A stretch of DNA of 64,000 nucleotides from Exophiala sp. HKRS030. Taxonomy: Eukaryota; Ascomycota; Eurotiomycetes; Chaetothyriales; Herpotrichiellaceae. Under the pieces are notes generated by a model. That model ran no database searches and was not told where the DNA came from. It saw only the letters and a list, made by a program, of their open reading frames with translations. Positions within the stretch are counted from its first letter, which is position 1, and each line of letters opens with the position of its first letter. This document shows positions 22,915-33,621 of the stretch, piece after piece. The stretch spans positions 7,192,001 to 7,256,000 of the forward strand of contig JAHWDD010000002.1 of the NCBI GenBank assembly GCA_023897205.1. The letters are read 5' to 3'. A program made the translations under genes and the position numbers.

Positions 22915-24054
22915 TGTGAAAGTCCAGAAGCGCAATACAGGACCAGCCTTGGGTGAAGATAATGATGTAGATAAAGAAAGACAGGTGGTGATGCAAACGA
23001 AATGATTGATGTGATGAGAGGGATGAGTTGCCGAGTGCGTACATTCTACTTATACCTTTCCACTGCAGCGACTGAATACTTCCATTTAGCTTCCAACCAT
23101 TCACTGCTCTGCTCATATGACACATGCTACAGCCGCCTCGTTCGCTGAGACATCTTTTGAATTATTTGAAATCCCAACTTTGTGAGGCTATGCCAATGAA
23201 CAAACCTACTATACTGAAGCGAAGATAGAACCAATACATCAACGGATGATAGCTCTTTTTCAAGACTATACTCAGTGCCCGACTGATAGACCGAGGAACG
23301 GTAATCGCTCACTTGCTTCCTATTGGTGGTTTCGTAGAATCGTGATTGCCGATAGCTGTTTCGGGTCGAAGATAAACCCATGCAGGGGGTTTCTTTTCTT
23401 GAACTTTGTGCTGTTTCGACGCATGGGCGATACCTCAATCGGGATAGCTAAGACTGGATAGGATGAGACTAATAGTGTTTTGGGTAGAGGGCAGCGGTGT
23501 TGTGATGCGTGGAAAGTATAGACAAGCACTTCCAGGCTCTCCTGCCCTTCCGGATGCGAGCTATCCTGTGGGGGATCTGCCTAAGCGAGAGGGCACTAAG
23601 AATCGCTGGACTCGGGGAAGCATATTGTCGACGAGGAATGAAACCTGAGGCTGAAAAGTCCGTTGTATCAAGACTCCTATTTGGGTAAGTCCCAGCGAGC
23701 CGAAGGAACGGCGCCCAGCGGACCCACTCTGGGGTAAGCAGGGAATGTTTCATGGCGCCACTATCGCTATCGATGGTGGCTTAGCAGTTGGTATCAGGCC
23801 GGAGATGCAAGAACGGACGAGGCATGCTCTGAATTAGGTGGATAACTTCAGAGGAAGCGAGCAAATGATTTAGGGTAGATTCATTCGGAGACATTCTTTT
23901 CCGGTCTGAGGCTCTCAGGAACTATGGTGGCTTATCCTCGCATTGGTTTCGGCTTTTTCTACTTTCGTCCACCCGAGGGTGACTACATGGCACTGTTTTC
24001 GAACCTTTTGAACCAACATGTCTTTGTTCTTGTGTACTACCAACCAGTCCTGTC
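22915..24054. other. intergenic
   Basis: 1.14 kb upstream of the Egh16-like gene and downstream of the SDR gene. A TATAAG-like box lies on the minus strand near 23050-23055, about 140 bp before the Egh16-like start. No gene seen. Confidence 0.5.
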
Positions 24055-24988
24055 TCACAACGCCATTCTCACCTTCAAGAGGTCGCCTTGTATGATGGCC
24101 TCCTTCTTGGCCAGCATCTCCTCCATATCCCATCTGGAATCGACATATCTACATGCCAACCACTCCCTCCTCTCCTTTGTCAGGAATACTAGAGTGTCTG
24201 CCACCATCTGCGGCGTGTCTGTCAATCGGTCATGGTACTGGGCTGGGAAATCCGGAGCCATGTCCGTCATGACGCCGCCCGGTGCGATCGCGTAGGCGAG
24301 AAGCCCCTCTGGCCCGTACTCGGCCATCAAGTAGTTGTTGAGCTTCAACACGGCCTGTTTCGTCGTTTCGTACGCCGAGCCTCCGGGGAGCGTGAAGTGT
24401 GCTGACACGCTCGAGAGAACGATCAATGTCTTCTCCTGGCTCTTGAGCAGCAGTGGTAAGAAGGCGCGCGATACGAGATACGGACCCTTGACGTTGACCT
24501 CCCAGCAGCGCCACCACTTGACCGGATCAGACTCCCCTATGGGCGTGTAGGGAGCCATCCAGCCAGCGTTGTTGATGAGGATGTCCACTCTGGGAAACGC
24601 GGCCTGCACGGCATCGGCTGCCTGCGCGACTGAATCTTCATCAGTCACGTCGACTTTGAGCGCCAGCAGTTGGGGCTCGGTGCGCCCTGCTCCCTTTGCG
24701 GCTTCGAGAATATCCTTCTGCACCGGGGCCGCGTCCAGCAGGTCTAGCACGGCGATGCCAGAGGCGCCGCCTTTGGCGTACGAGATGGCCATGGCCTTGC
24801 CTAGCCCCCTGGCTGCGCCCGTGATGACTACATATCTGCCCTTAAGATCGGCTTTCAACGGGTCGACAGCTGGATACGTGTCGTTGTGTTCGGTTGAAAC
24901 GAATCCATAGCCTGAGCAAGAGTCAGTACCGCGCATGTATTTCACTTGATTGGCAGCATTTCTATTCCCTACCTGTACTGGGGTCCAT
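24055..24988 (-). CDS. short-chain dehydrogenase/reductase (SDR)
   Basis: Classical NAD(P)-dependent SDR of 290 aa. A 16-nt first coding exon (24988-24973) encodes MDPST plus one base; intron 24972-24912 leads to the long exon 24911-24055, restoring a start of MDPSTGYGFVSTEHND. The Rossmann motif TGAARGLG is at 36-43, followed by the NNAG motif in ILINNAGW. The catalytic Ser is in VLSSVSA, and Tyr and Lys are in YETTK. The frame also runs through the intron without stops, so the splice is chosen by its GT/AG signals and the ATG. It is divergent from the CoA ligase across 567 bp, which suggests shared control and oxidation or reduction of a hydroxy/oxo intermediate of the same pathway. Confidence 0.87.
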
Positions 24989-25555
24989 CCCGGCGTGTTC
25001 AAATTGTTTCGTAGTGGGCTTCAGTGAAGGAAGAGCTCAGAGGAAATATTTTTGGCCACTGACATCGACAATAGACCAAGTCAAATTCTGTTGCTTATCA
25101 ATAATACTGGTTCTACCTCAGCCTCAGTGACTCTGTTCGATCATCGATCCATGTCCCTGAAGTCCGGGGTTTCGCCCAGAGCCTCCATCATCTGGGAACG
25201 TAGAAGCAATCTAGAGTCATGCCCCCACCTTGCTGCAGTCCGTGTCCTTCAGCTTCGAACGGACTCAACGAGTTAGGGGCCGGATGTGGCGTTTTGTGAT
25301 TTGTTGAGGCGGTTCGGAAACCATGGACAAATTGACCGCTAAATCCGAGAAGCATTCACGGAGTATTCCATCATGAAACGTTCATTCTTAGTCATCATCC
25401 CTATTCCTGCGGATAGGTCGGCCTGAGGTATGGCAGTGTTGTATGCGCCTCGGGGAGGTAGTTTTGTGATCGATAGCTGAGTAAGGGTGGTTTTATCTGG
25501 TCAGAACCCAGTAGATGCTGACACTGGCGCAGTTGAGTAGAATAGAGTCGCAATC
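24989..25555. other. divergent promoter region of SDR and CoA ligase
   Basis: 567 bp between two divergent genes of the putative catabolic block. It contains several CCGG/CGG half-sites (near 25163 and 25278) but no copy of the 14-bp motif found in two other promoters here. Confidence 0.5.
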
Positions 25556-27214
25556 ATGACCTTTACCTCGCCCTGGCCGCATCTCGACATTCCAAAATGC
25601 AACATTTTGTCCTATCTCTTTCCTCAAGCCGTGACGCCTTCGGACCAGCCAGTATGGATCAATGCTTCCAACCCTTCCGACAGCCTCTCGCCGGCACAGA
25701 TGCTGTCCTGGATCAAGCGGTTCGCTGTCGGCTTGGATAGGTTGGGTGTCGCAGAGAGAGAAGTAATTCTGGTGCTCAGCCCGAACCAAATCCCGGTCAG
25801 CATTGTGTACTTGGCTGCGGCAGGGTCCAAACGCTGCTTCACGGGAGTCAATCCCATCTACACCGTCTCCGAGGTGGCCCATCAGATGAAAGCGATCCAA
25901 GCAGCCGTGGTTCTCGTTCACCCTGCGCTTCTCAAGACCGGCATGGCCGCAGCCAAATTGGCCAACGTGCCCGCCGACCGCATTTTCTCCTTTTCCAACG
26001 TCGAAGACCGAACGGCTGCAAGTCAAGGCGTTCGAGACTGGCTATCGATCCTCGCGTCTGAGGGTGATGCAGATTCATGGCAGTGGGATCCTCTTCACGG
26101 AGACGAGGCAGCTCAAACGACGGCGGTTGTCAACTTTTCGAGTGGTACGACTGGCCTTCCAAAAGGTGTCTGCATCACGCATTATAATCTGGTCGCCAAT
26201 AGTGCCCAGGCAATCATCAATGAATCACATGGCAAACAACATCAGACAGAAGAAAAATGGTTGGCATTCCTACCGCTTTACCACGCTTATTCGCAGCTCT
26301 TCACTATCAATATCGCCTGTAAGCTTCAAGCTAAAGTATACATCATGCCGAAATTCGTTTTTGAAGATTTCCTGAGGCATATCGAGAAATTCAAGATTAC
26401 CACCATCCAGCTGGTCCCACCAATTGTCGTGATGATGGCAAAGCGCCCGGAAACGGCCAGATACAACCTGAGAAGTGTCAAGAGCATGGTCTCTGGTGCT
26501 GCACCTCTCTCAAGTGATCTACAAAATGAATTCATCAACCGGTTCGGAGTAAAGCTGCGTCAGGCCTTTGGTATGTCGGAAACGACTTGTGCCGGGATCA
26601 TGACTCCACGTGGAGCGAAGAACATCGTTGGCAGCATCGGATGTCTTTTGCCAAACACAGAAGCCAGGCTCATAGGTGAGGACGGCGAGGAAATCATCAA
26701 GGACAACCAGCCTGGCGAGTTGTGTCTGAGAGGACCGCAAATAATGTCGGAGTATTGGCGAAACAAAGAAGCCACACGCGACAGTCTCCACGACGGTTGG
26801 CTCAAGACTGGCGATGTCGCTCTGGTGAGAGAAGGAAGGTGGTGGATAGTAGACCGGAAGAAGGAGTTGATCAAAGTAAACGGTCTTCAGGTAGCGCCTG
26901 CCGAGTTAGAGGCAGTCTTGTTGGAGCATCCAGACGTAACGGATGCCGCGGTAGTAGGTATGATGATTCACGACGAGGAGTCGCCACGAGCCTACGTTGT
27001 TCTCTCTGAAAGGTCAAAAGGCAAAATTAAAGCCGCAGACATCCAAGATTTTGTTGCAGGAAAGGTTGCAAAACACAAACAACTATCTGGCGGAGTTCAA
27101 TTCATCGATGAGGTGCCGAAGCTGGCCAGCGGCAAGATTGTAAGAAAGGTGCTTAAAGAATGGGCTAAGAGGGACGCAAAGGCTATCGGGAGCACAGTCA
27201 AGGCCAGACTATGA
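25556..27214 (+). CDS. AMP-forming acyl-CoA ligase (4-coumarate:CoA ligase-like), PTS1-like tail
   Basis: Intronless 552-aa member of the ANL superfamily that activates a carboxylic acid to its acyl-CoA through an acyl-AMP. The phosphate loop SSGTTGLPKG is at 195-204. The downstream QAFGMSETT motif, the hinge KTGDVALV and DRKKELIKVNGLQVAPAE follow in the expected order. The C-terminal catalytic Lys is in LASGKIVRK. The protein ends in A-R-L, a conservative variant of the SKL peroxisomal signal, so peroxisomal location is likely, as for fungal enzymes feeding beta-oxidation. The layout resembles 4-coumarate:CoA ligases; an aromatic or fatty acid substrate is possible. It shares a divergent promoter region with the SDR gene. 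Confidence 0.9.
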   Translation: MTFTSPWPHLDIPKCNILSYLFPQAVTPSDQPVWINASNPSDSLSPAQMLSWIKRFAVGLDRLGVAEREVILVLSPNQIPVSIVYLAAAGSKRCFTGVNPIYTVSEVAHQMKAIQAAVVLVHPALLKTGMAAAKLANVPADRIFSFSNVEDRTAASQGVRDWLSILASEGDADSWQWDPLHGDEAAQTTAVVNFSSGTTGLPKGVCITHYNLVANSAQAIINESHGKQHQTEEKWLAFLPLYHAYSQLFTINIACKLQAKVYIMPKFVFEDFLRHIEKFKITTIQLVPPIVVMMAKRPETARYNLRSVKSMVSGAAPLSSDLQNEFINRFGVKLRQAFGMSETTCAGIMTPRGAKNIVGSIGCLLPNTEARLIGEDGEEIIKDNQPGELCLRGPQIMSEYWRNKEATRDSLHDGWLKTGDVALVREGRWWIVDRKKELIKVNGLQVAPAELEAVLLEHPDVTDAAVVGMMIHDEESPRAYVVLSERSKGKIKAADIQDFVAGKVAKHKQLSGGVQFIDEVPKLASGKIVRKVLKEWAKRDAKAIGSTVKARL

Positions 27215-27580
27215 TTTTTGCGCTACATGATTGTTTCGCAGTAGACGTGGAGAGGGAAGACCAAGAGAGGTTATCCAGCACCTGTAATCAGGCTAGAATG
27301 ATCCATGGATGGGAAAGGTAATGCCTTTTCATCGCGTAAGACCCTGGTGTCTTGAGCTTGATAATAGTGGTTGTAGATAGGAGCAAGTCATTGTGTCAAT
27401 AGGTGATGGTATAGCAATAGATTGAAATTCATGGATAAACATGGACTAGGAATAGACAGGATATCTCTCTTCTTGATCATGAATTCTGAGGAAAGTAGTA
27501 CCCCTTGCTGTCTTTGACCTCAATAAGATCTCCGACGACAGATGTTGTTCGGAAAAGACATCAAAATATGATATCTGTTC
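27215..27580. other. intergenic between convergent genes
   Basis: No gene recognised in 366 bp. Confidence 0.5.
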
Positions 27581-28480
27581 CTATTTATGGAGGAGATATT
27601 GCGCAAAAAACTCCTTGGCTGCAAATGTGGCATTATCTTTTGAGGTCATGTAGGGTGAGAAGTGGTGACCCTCGATCATAATAAGAGACTTGGGCTCATT
27701 TGCCGCGTCGTATGCTTCGCGCTGACCAGGCAGGAAATCTTGTTCAGCAAGGACGAACCGTAGTGGTGTCGGGGCAATCATTTTGACAAGAGGGATCACA
27801 TCGATCATGCTGGTGGGCTGGTAGGTCTGCAGGGTCAAGCGTCCTGTGTAGTTTCGGAGCTCTTCTTTGGTCATTTGTTTGATGTAGCCATCCTTGACAT
27901 CGTCGCCTGTCGGTTTGACAAAGGGAACATAGCGTGGTTCTTTCCCCAATGTCCTATTCTTGTGGTCATCAGCTAGTTCACGTTGATATCGATCCAAGTT
28001 GTCCCCATATCCAGCCATTCGGGCAGCCAAAGCTGCGTGCCACTTGATGACAGGCGTCTGTGCGAGCACCGCTTTGACTCTACGGTCCAATGCTGCCAAA
28101 GCCAGTACATCTCTCCCGCCTAGACTGGTACCCCAGATTCCGATTTCGCCGGGATCGATATCGGTCAGGGAAGAGGCATAACTGATGGCGCTCCTCCAGT
28201 CTTCGATGCGACCATGATGAGATACTTCGTCTCGTGGGAGGCCATCACTGTCTCCAACGTTGCGATAGTCGAAGGAAAGCCCAGCAATACCAACTCCAAC
28301 CAAAGCATCGACAACCTCAGGAATAGTCCACTCCTTGAGAGCACCCAGCCCATGACCAAGGATGACAATGGGAAATGGTCCTTCACCACTGGGTAGACGC
28401 AGCACGCCACGAATGGTTATTCCGTCCGAAAGGAATTCAACTGAACGCTGCTTCGCGCCTTGATCCGTGGAAGCAGCCAT
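27581..28480 (-). CDS. alpha/beta hydrolase (dienelactone-hydrolase/DltD-like type)
   Basis: Single-exon protein of 299 aa from ATG 28480 (the frame opens a little further 5' without ATG). The fold is clear from the oxyanion region VILGHGLGALKEW, the nucleophile elbow GIWGTSLGG (Ser119), the acid in VLAEQDFLPGQ and the His in EGHHFSPY. Related fungal proteins are annotated as dienelactone hydrolases, acetyl xylan esterase-like proteins or, in one cluster, a polyketide transferase. A thioester or ester hydrolase role next to a CoA ligase is reasonable but unproven. No signal peptide and no clear PTS1 (it ends LLHK). It is divergent from regulator 2 over 412 bp carrying a candidate Zn2Cys6 site. 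Confidence 0.85.
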   Translation of the reverse strand: MAASTDQGAKQRSVEFLSDGITIRGVLRLPSGEGPFPIVILGHGLGALKEWTIPEVVDALVGVGIAGLSFDYRNVGDSDGLPRDEVSHHGRIEDWRSAISYASSLTDIDPGEIGIWGTSLGGRDVLALAALDRRVKAVLAQTPVIKWHAALAARMAGYGDNLDRYQRELADDHKNRTLGKEPRYVPFVKPTGDDVKDGYIKQMTKEELRNYTGRLTLQTYQPTSMIDVIPLVKMIAPTPLRFVLAEQDFLPGQREAYDAANEPKSLIMIEGHHFSPYMTSKDNATFAAKEFFAQYLLHK

Positions 28481-28892
28481 GTCGTAGATCTTGATCAACT
28501 GTAGTTGCGAAATGCATCGCGGGATTGACCTCCATTCTGTTTGTGGAGGGATATATTACTCCCGTGAGAAGCAGCCTTGCATGGCATAATGCAATAGTGG
28601 AGCATAGGCCAGAAGCGTTTGAGTTGTTCGCATTCACTGATGCTTGGTGTAAAATCCGAAAATTTGTCCGGCTTCTCCGGGGCCAAGGAGTTGTCACCCC
28701 GCCAAGTACTACCATCTCCGGACCTCGGGTGGCGTGGAGGAAATTTGCTCATTGACCCCATGGTCTTCTTCAGAACTTGGACTCTTCCCCGGATGCCACT
28801 ACCCCAGAGGATTGAGTCGTTGCTAATCTCTCCACGAGAGCGAAGCGAGGATGATGCGGTGAACCACGAAGCTGCGACACTAGCGACACACG
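28481..28892. other. divergent promoter region of hydrolase and regulator 2
   Basis: 412 bp. It holds one copy of a 14-bp motif with CGG-N5-CCG symmetry (28666-28679) and a CTCCGGA half-site near 28711. Confidence 0.55.
28666..28679. promoter_or_regulatory. candidate Zn2Cys6 regulator site, copy 1
   Basis: GTCCGGCTTCTCCG, containing inverted CGG triplets 5 bp apart. The identical 14-mer occurs at 33194-33207. Position between the hydrolase and regulator 2 fits autoregulation plus target control. Inferred only from the repeat and from the known CGG preference of this regulator class. Confidence 0.4.
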
Positions 28893-31720
28893 ATGCCGCC
28901 TGTGCGTGGACAGGCTGATCGCAACGATGGCACAGGAGGGCGTAACGCGAGGGTCAGAAGGCCAATATCATGCTTGCCTTGCAGGACTCGAAAGTAAGTC
29001 GTCGTGGTAGATTACCTGGTTTGTCTCGTATTGATCAACATCCAATCTAGGCTGCGGTGTGATCGCGCAGTGCCAGCATGCGGAAACTGTGTCAATCGGG
29101 GGGAGATCACATCTTGTTGTTATGTCGCACGCAAAAACGAAGTGCGCGCAAAGCCTCAGGAATCTCAAGAGCTGTCTTCTACTGCGACACAAAGCCGGAT
29201 TGACCATTTAGAGCAGCTAGTGCTCACTCTGCTGAAAACCCAACAGCGGACCCGAGATTCACCTGATTCAATCTCAAGCAACGGCGAGGTCGAAGATAGT
29301 TCTATTTACGACAGAATAGCCACGGATAGTGGGATTTTAAAGACTGGGGAGCAGAGGGTGACAGGGAGACTTGCGAAGGCCAGCAATGCCTCCCAGGCTG
29401 CGGGAAATCACAAGCATAGCACGGTGGTGGACGAAGCTCACTGGACTCTCCTGCTCAACGAGGTTGGTATGGCTATTTGTTCTTTCCAGTGTATACTGAA
29501 TCGATTTTCAGATTGGCGAAGTTCGGTCGCATTTGTGCGCCCAGGAGAAGAAGTATGAAGAGCAGGCAACAAAACTAGCTCAGCTCCTCCAACGATCGAC
29601 TCATGCACCTGGCCCAACTCTTTTGTTTGGTTCCTCAACAAACGTAAGCAGGGGTGAAGTCCTCTCACACCTGCCTTCACGATTTGCTTGTGATATTATG
29701 ATCACAAGATTCTTCGCCCACATGTACCCTGCTATCTGTATGTTTCTTATCCTGTAAACCTTGGGTATGGGAGACTGACCCTAGTAGACATCCTTCATGG
29801 ACCAGCATTTCACAGACAGGTAGGCCAGTCCGTATCATCTACGATTGTCCATTGCTCATCTCATGAAATAGTATGAGCGCTTCTGGGAGGACAACAGCAT
29901 GACGTCTATCGTATGGGTTGGCCTCTTGTACGCAGTCTTGAGGATCGCAATGCTCGACTTTGTGCGGGAAGGCGACGAGCCTCTTGAGTTCAAAGGAAAG
30001 TGTCCGGACCTTGCCAGCACTTTCCGAAATCGTCTCACGGATTGTTTAATTCTTGCGGACTATATGCAGCCGCATGAATTCCTGATTGAAACATTATGTT
30101 TGCATCTCTACGCCGAATACGTCTGTAGTAGGGATGCCCGCTCCGTCACCTGGGTTCTCACTGGGATGATCACACGGATGGCCATGAGGATGGGCTACGA
30201 CATTGTGACGGTGCCTGGTTTGACCCCGTTTCAGGTAAGAAAGATGTGAGTCATTGAGAGGAATCTGCTGATTCAAAGAATAGAGTGAAATGCGCCGTAG
30301 AGTTTGGACATTCATTCGCCAGGCCGATATCCTTATATCGTTCCAGGCCGGCCAACCCTCCATGATTGATCTAGAGTCTTGTGAAGAAACAATGCCTCGA
30401 AATATCTACGACGACGCAGCGTTCGATGAAACCTGCAAAGAGTTGCCACCTGGGCTCCCGAATTCGGAACCAACGGAAGTCTCCTTCCTCATTGCAAAAG
30501 CAAGACTGGCATTTGGATTTGCTCGAGCTCTGAAAAAGATCAGCCACAGAGTTGATCTCATTCGATGGGAGGGTGTGTTAGAGATCGACCGCGAGCTAAG
30601 ACGGATCTATGATGGTATTCCTGAGCACTACAAGTTAGGTCAGCTTTCGATTCGAGATTCCCTCGTCCTGACTTCCGCCCGCTTTGTCCTGTCGAGCATT
30701 CACCACAAGTCTCTGTGCGTAGTGCACAGTAGATTTCTAGAGCTGTCGAAGACAGACCATCGATACTCATATTCACGGCGAGTGTGCCTTAGCTCGGCTA
30801 TGTCCTTACTACGTTACCAGGCGATCCAAAACCAAGAGATCCCAGTTGATGGCGGCTTACGAAGTCTAACAAGCTATCAAACGTCGCTTGCCATTCACGA
30901 TTATCTACTTGCCGCCACGATCCTCTGTACTGATCTGTGCTCCAGGGTATCGATTGGCAATAGTAGCAATCAGTCCGCCATCCAAGGCATCCCAAGTCGA
31001 AGTGAGATGATCAAGGCTCTGAGTGTTAGTGCGCGGATTTTCAAGCAAATGAGGGATCGCAGCATGGAGGCATATAAAGCTGCTGATATTCTCGAGATGC
31101 TTATTGGCAAGCTTGAGGCAGTCGATCACAATGTGATACGCAATCCCAAAGACTCACCTGGCTTGTCGCAAACAAATCACTCTTCACTGCCAACTTCGCA
31201 TGGCTTCCTTTCTTCATCCGCCTCTGTTGACCGCCAAAGGTCTCCCCGGCCACTCTCGAGTACCTTTGGCAGCCTTCCAAGTTCAAATCCAAGTAACAAT
31301 GCTTCATCTAGATCTTCGCAGCCTGTTCCACGCATTCCAGGACATATTCGCCAGAGTGCACAAATGGAAGGGCCATTCTTTGAAAGACCCGGACTATTCG
31401 AACAGGCGGAACCAGATGTTTTTCAGGCATGGTCTGATGCCCAGGAAAACCATTTTGGCTCCCAAACTCCACTTTTCCCTCAGGCCTTCCCTGAATTCGA
31501 TCCAAATGCCCATTGGATGGCTACTGAGAATAGCGACATAGCTCCGGTAAGTTCTGATTCTAACATAGTGACAAAGTTTTCACCTACTAATCGGTTCTCA
31601 TAGCAATCACTGACTGAAAGTGCAACATCGATATCCTCAACTGATCCACTGTCCTACCCTGCAGTTCTTTCCTGGACTGATCCGGTCGCCGCTCTCTGGA
31701 ATTTGAACTCGAATAGTTGA
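28893..31720 (+). CDS. Zn2Cys6 transcription factor (regulator 2)
   Basis: Seven-exon regulator of 837 aa. Introns are 28994-29050, 29463-29511, 29738-29787, 29820-29871, 30235-30283 and 31547-31603. The zinc cluster spans the first intron: PISCLPCRTRK from exon 1 joins LRCDRAVPACGNC from exon 2, and a final Cys follows in NRGEITSC. A coiled-coil-like stretch (SRIDHLEQLVLTLLKTQ) follows as a likely dimerisation element. The fungal regulator middle domain includes FFAHMYPAIYILHGP and SEMRRRVWTFIRQADI. The C-terminal 250 residues are Ser/Pro/Asn-rich and probably activating. It sits in the middle of the SDR-CoA ligase-P450-dehydrogenase block and is the best candidate local regulator. Confidence 0.85.
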
Positions 31721-32426
31721 GAATCCTAGAAGAATGAGCGACCATGCAGGTATATCCAGCATCTCAGGTAACTCAATTGCCTCGACAAAGCAAAATGTCT
31801 TAGAAACTGTGTTACATAGGGTCGATTATTTTTGGCTGCGTCTCACGAAAATGTGCTCCTTGGCAAGCCTCTGTCTTACACGTAAGACTTCGGCCAGATG
31901 GGAGCCTCAATACGAGAATGAATAGCAAGTCTACCCTTGCAATAATTGATATGGCACATCCAATTATATCGACACCAATGAAATACCAGTGCATAAAGTG
32001 GATAAATGGCTCTGGTCAAGATGTCCGCAAAGTCCGAGGACCCTGGTTTACGACTGAAACAGCGCCCTTTAGTGAAGGAGTCGTCCTAATGCTGACCTGC
32101 AGTCCGTTCCTCCACGGCGGATCTATCTTCACGGACATCAGTATCGGTTCACAGAGACTCGTGGAAACTGTCGGGGTATTTGTCCTGGCGGCACTTGGAC
32201 GGACCGTCAGATACGTGGCCCATTTCGGTTGTACAACTAGGACTGCCCACTGGCAAAACCATACAAATCCCCTTCATTGTGCAGCAGTTGCCTTTGCCTT
32301 CTTGTTTCTCACCCAGACACCAAGCTATTATTCTGTCGAGTGACCCAATCGATCTTCAAAAGAGTCTTCAAGAGTTGCATCCTTTTCTACTCAGTGTTCA
32401 AGGCCAATACCAGAGACTTCGCAACT
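31721..32426. other. intergenic
   Basis: 706 bp upstream of the SnoaL-like gene. An open frame crosses its right part in the same phase as that gene, but lacks family sequence. No gene seen. Confidence 0.5.
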
Positions 32427-32894
32427 ATGCCGAACGCCGGAGGACTGACGGACAGGGAGGCTGCAATCGATGCTATCATTCGATTTGTGTGCTCACTCGA
32501 CAATGGCGAGTCGGAGCTTTGCGCGTCAGCCTTCACTGAGGATGTAGTGGTGACACTCAACTTCAGCAAAGTCGGCATGCACTACGATCCGGTCGTCGGC
32601 AGGGACAACGTAGTCAACATCATGATGAAGCAGGTCGGCAAACCACTCGATACGACTCACAGCGCGACCAACATCCGCTGCACCGTCACTGGCGACTCAG
32701 CAGAGCTGACGACCTGTGTATTGGCACAACATTTTCGTGGCGGCGAAGGCCCGAGTCCAGAGTTCCAGGATTACTACTTCTTTGGCAATCAGTACAAAAC
32801 AACCTTGGTGAGAGCAGGAGAACTGTGGAGGGTCAACACGTTGGAGATCACGCCTGCCTGGACTCAAGGAAATCCAGATGTGATGAAGGTATAG
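32427..32894 (+). CDS. SnoaL-like (NTF2-fold) protein
   Basis: Single-exon 155-aa protein of the SnoaL_4/NTF2-like fold, a small cone-shaped barrel used by many cyclases, isomerases and hydratases and also by non-enzymatic binding proteins. The N-terminal helix (TDREAAIDAIIRFVCSLDNG) leads to FTEDVVVTLNFSKVG, the usual first strand, and the domain closes with AGELWRVNTLEITPAW. ATG 32427 was chosen because everything 5' of it in the open frame is unlike the family. There are no targeting signals. It lies between regulator 2 and the P450 on the same strand, so a role in rearranging or dehydrating the same intermediate is possible. Function cannot be read from sequence alone. Confidence 0.8.
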   Translation: MPNAGGLTDREAAIDAIIRFVCSLDNGESELCASAFTEDVVVTLNFSKVGMHYDPVVGRDNVVNIMMKQVGKPLDTTHSATNIRCTVTGDSAELTTCVLAQHFRGGEGPSPEFQDYYFFGNQYKTTLVRAGELWRVNTLEITPAWTQGNPDVMKV

Positions 32895-33621
32895 GTGGCG
32901 AAGCACTAAGGGACACTAAAAATCTCTGGCTTATGTATTGCATCTGTGAATGAAATTTGCATTGAAGGGCTTTCTACGATTTTCGTACTTGAGACCATTC
33001 CCGCTGGCCATGATCTTGCTTTCTAGAGTCTAGCATGTATCTTTCTCCAGACTTGTTCGAATTGATGAATGTATGAACGTATCTCACTTATCCGCTGCAG
33101 AGAACAAAGAATTCCGCAGAATCGAGTGGCTGGGTTGGAGAGTCATATGTCCACAACTGCAAAGACTCCGCTCCGCTGGCCTACACCAAAAAAGTCCGGC
33201 TTCTCCGAATGTCCGAGGCTACTATTTGACTGTACTCCGGAGTTTTTGAGTGTTCAAACTCGAACCACTCAACTCAGCGGGCCCCTTTGCTTCCTGTAGC
33301 CCATCTAACTTTGCATATGGGGTGCTGAGATTGCGTCGTGGGTGTCTTTCGCAACAAACCCCATATCACCCCACAACGCTGATCCTATTTCTTCGAGATC
33401 ACAAAATCCGGGATCCTGGGGGAGGGCATGGGACGTACGGGCAACAGCGAGTGGGTCGCTACAGCCTGGCGTCAACCAAATCGATCAATCAAAGCTTTTT
33501 GGCCTATGCGAAGACTCAAGTAGATTTACGGGACCTATATCTGGCTGCGAGGGTATCTTTCTCTGTTCTCGAACGAATAACAGTTTGATTGTACGAGACA
33601 TTGGCTATTCTTCTTGCGAAT
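32895..33621. other. promoter region of the P450 gene
   Basis: 727 bp without a recognisable gene. It contains the second copy of the 14-bp CGG-N5-CCG motif and a CTCCGGAG palindrome near 33236. Confidence 0.55.
33194..33207. promoter_or_regulatory. candidate Zn2Cys6 regulator site, copy 2
   Basis: Exact copy of the 14-mer at 28666-28679, about 415 bp upstream of the P450 start and followed by a further TCCGAG half-site. Confidence 0.4.

Noticed and set aside
5180..23000. Whole 5-23 kb region as a classical secondary-metabolite cluster
   Set aside because: No PKS, NRPS, terpene synthase or prenyltransferase was found, so the label would overstate the evidence.
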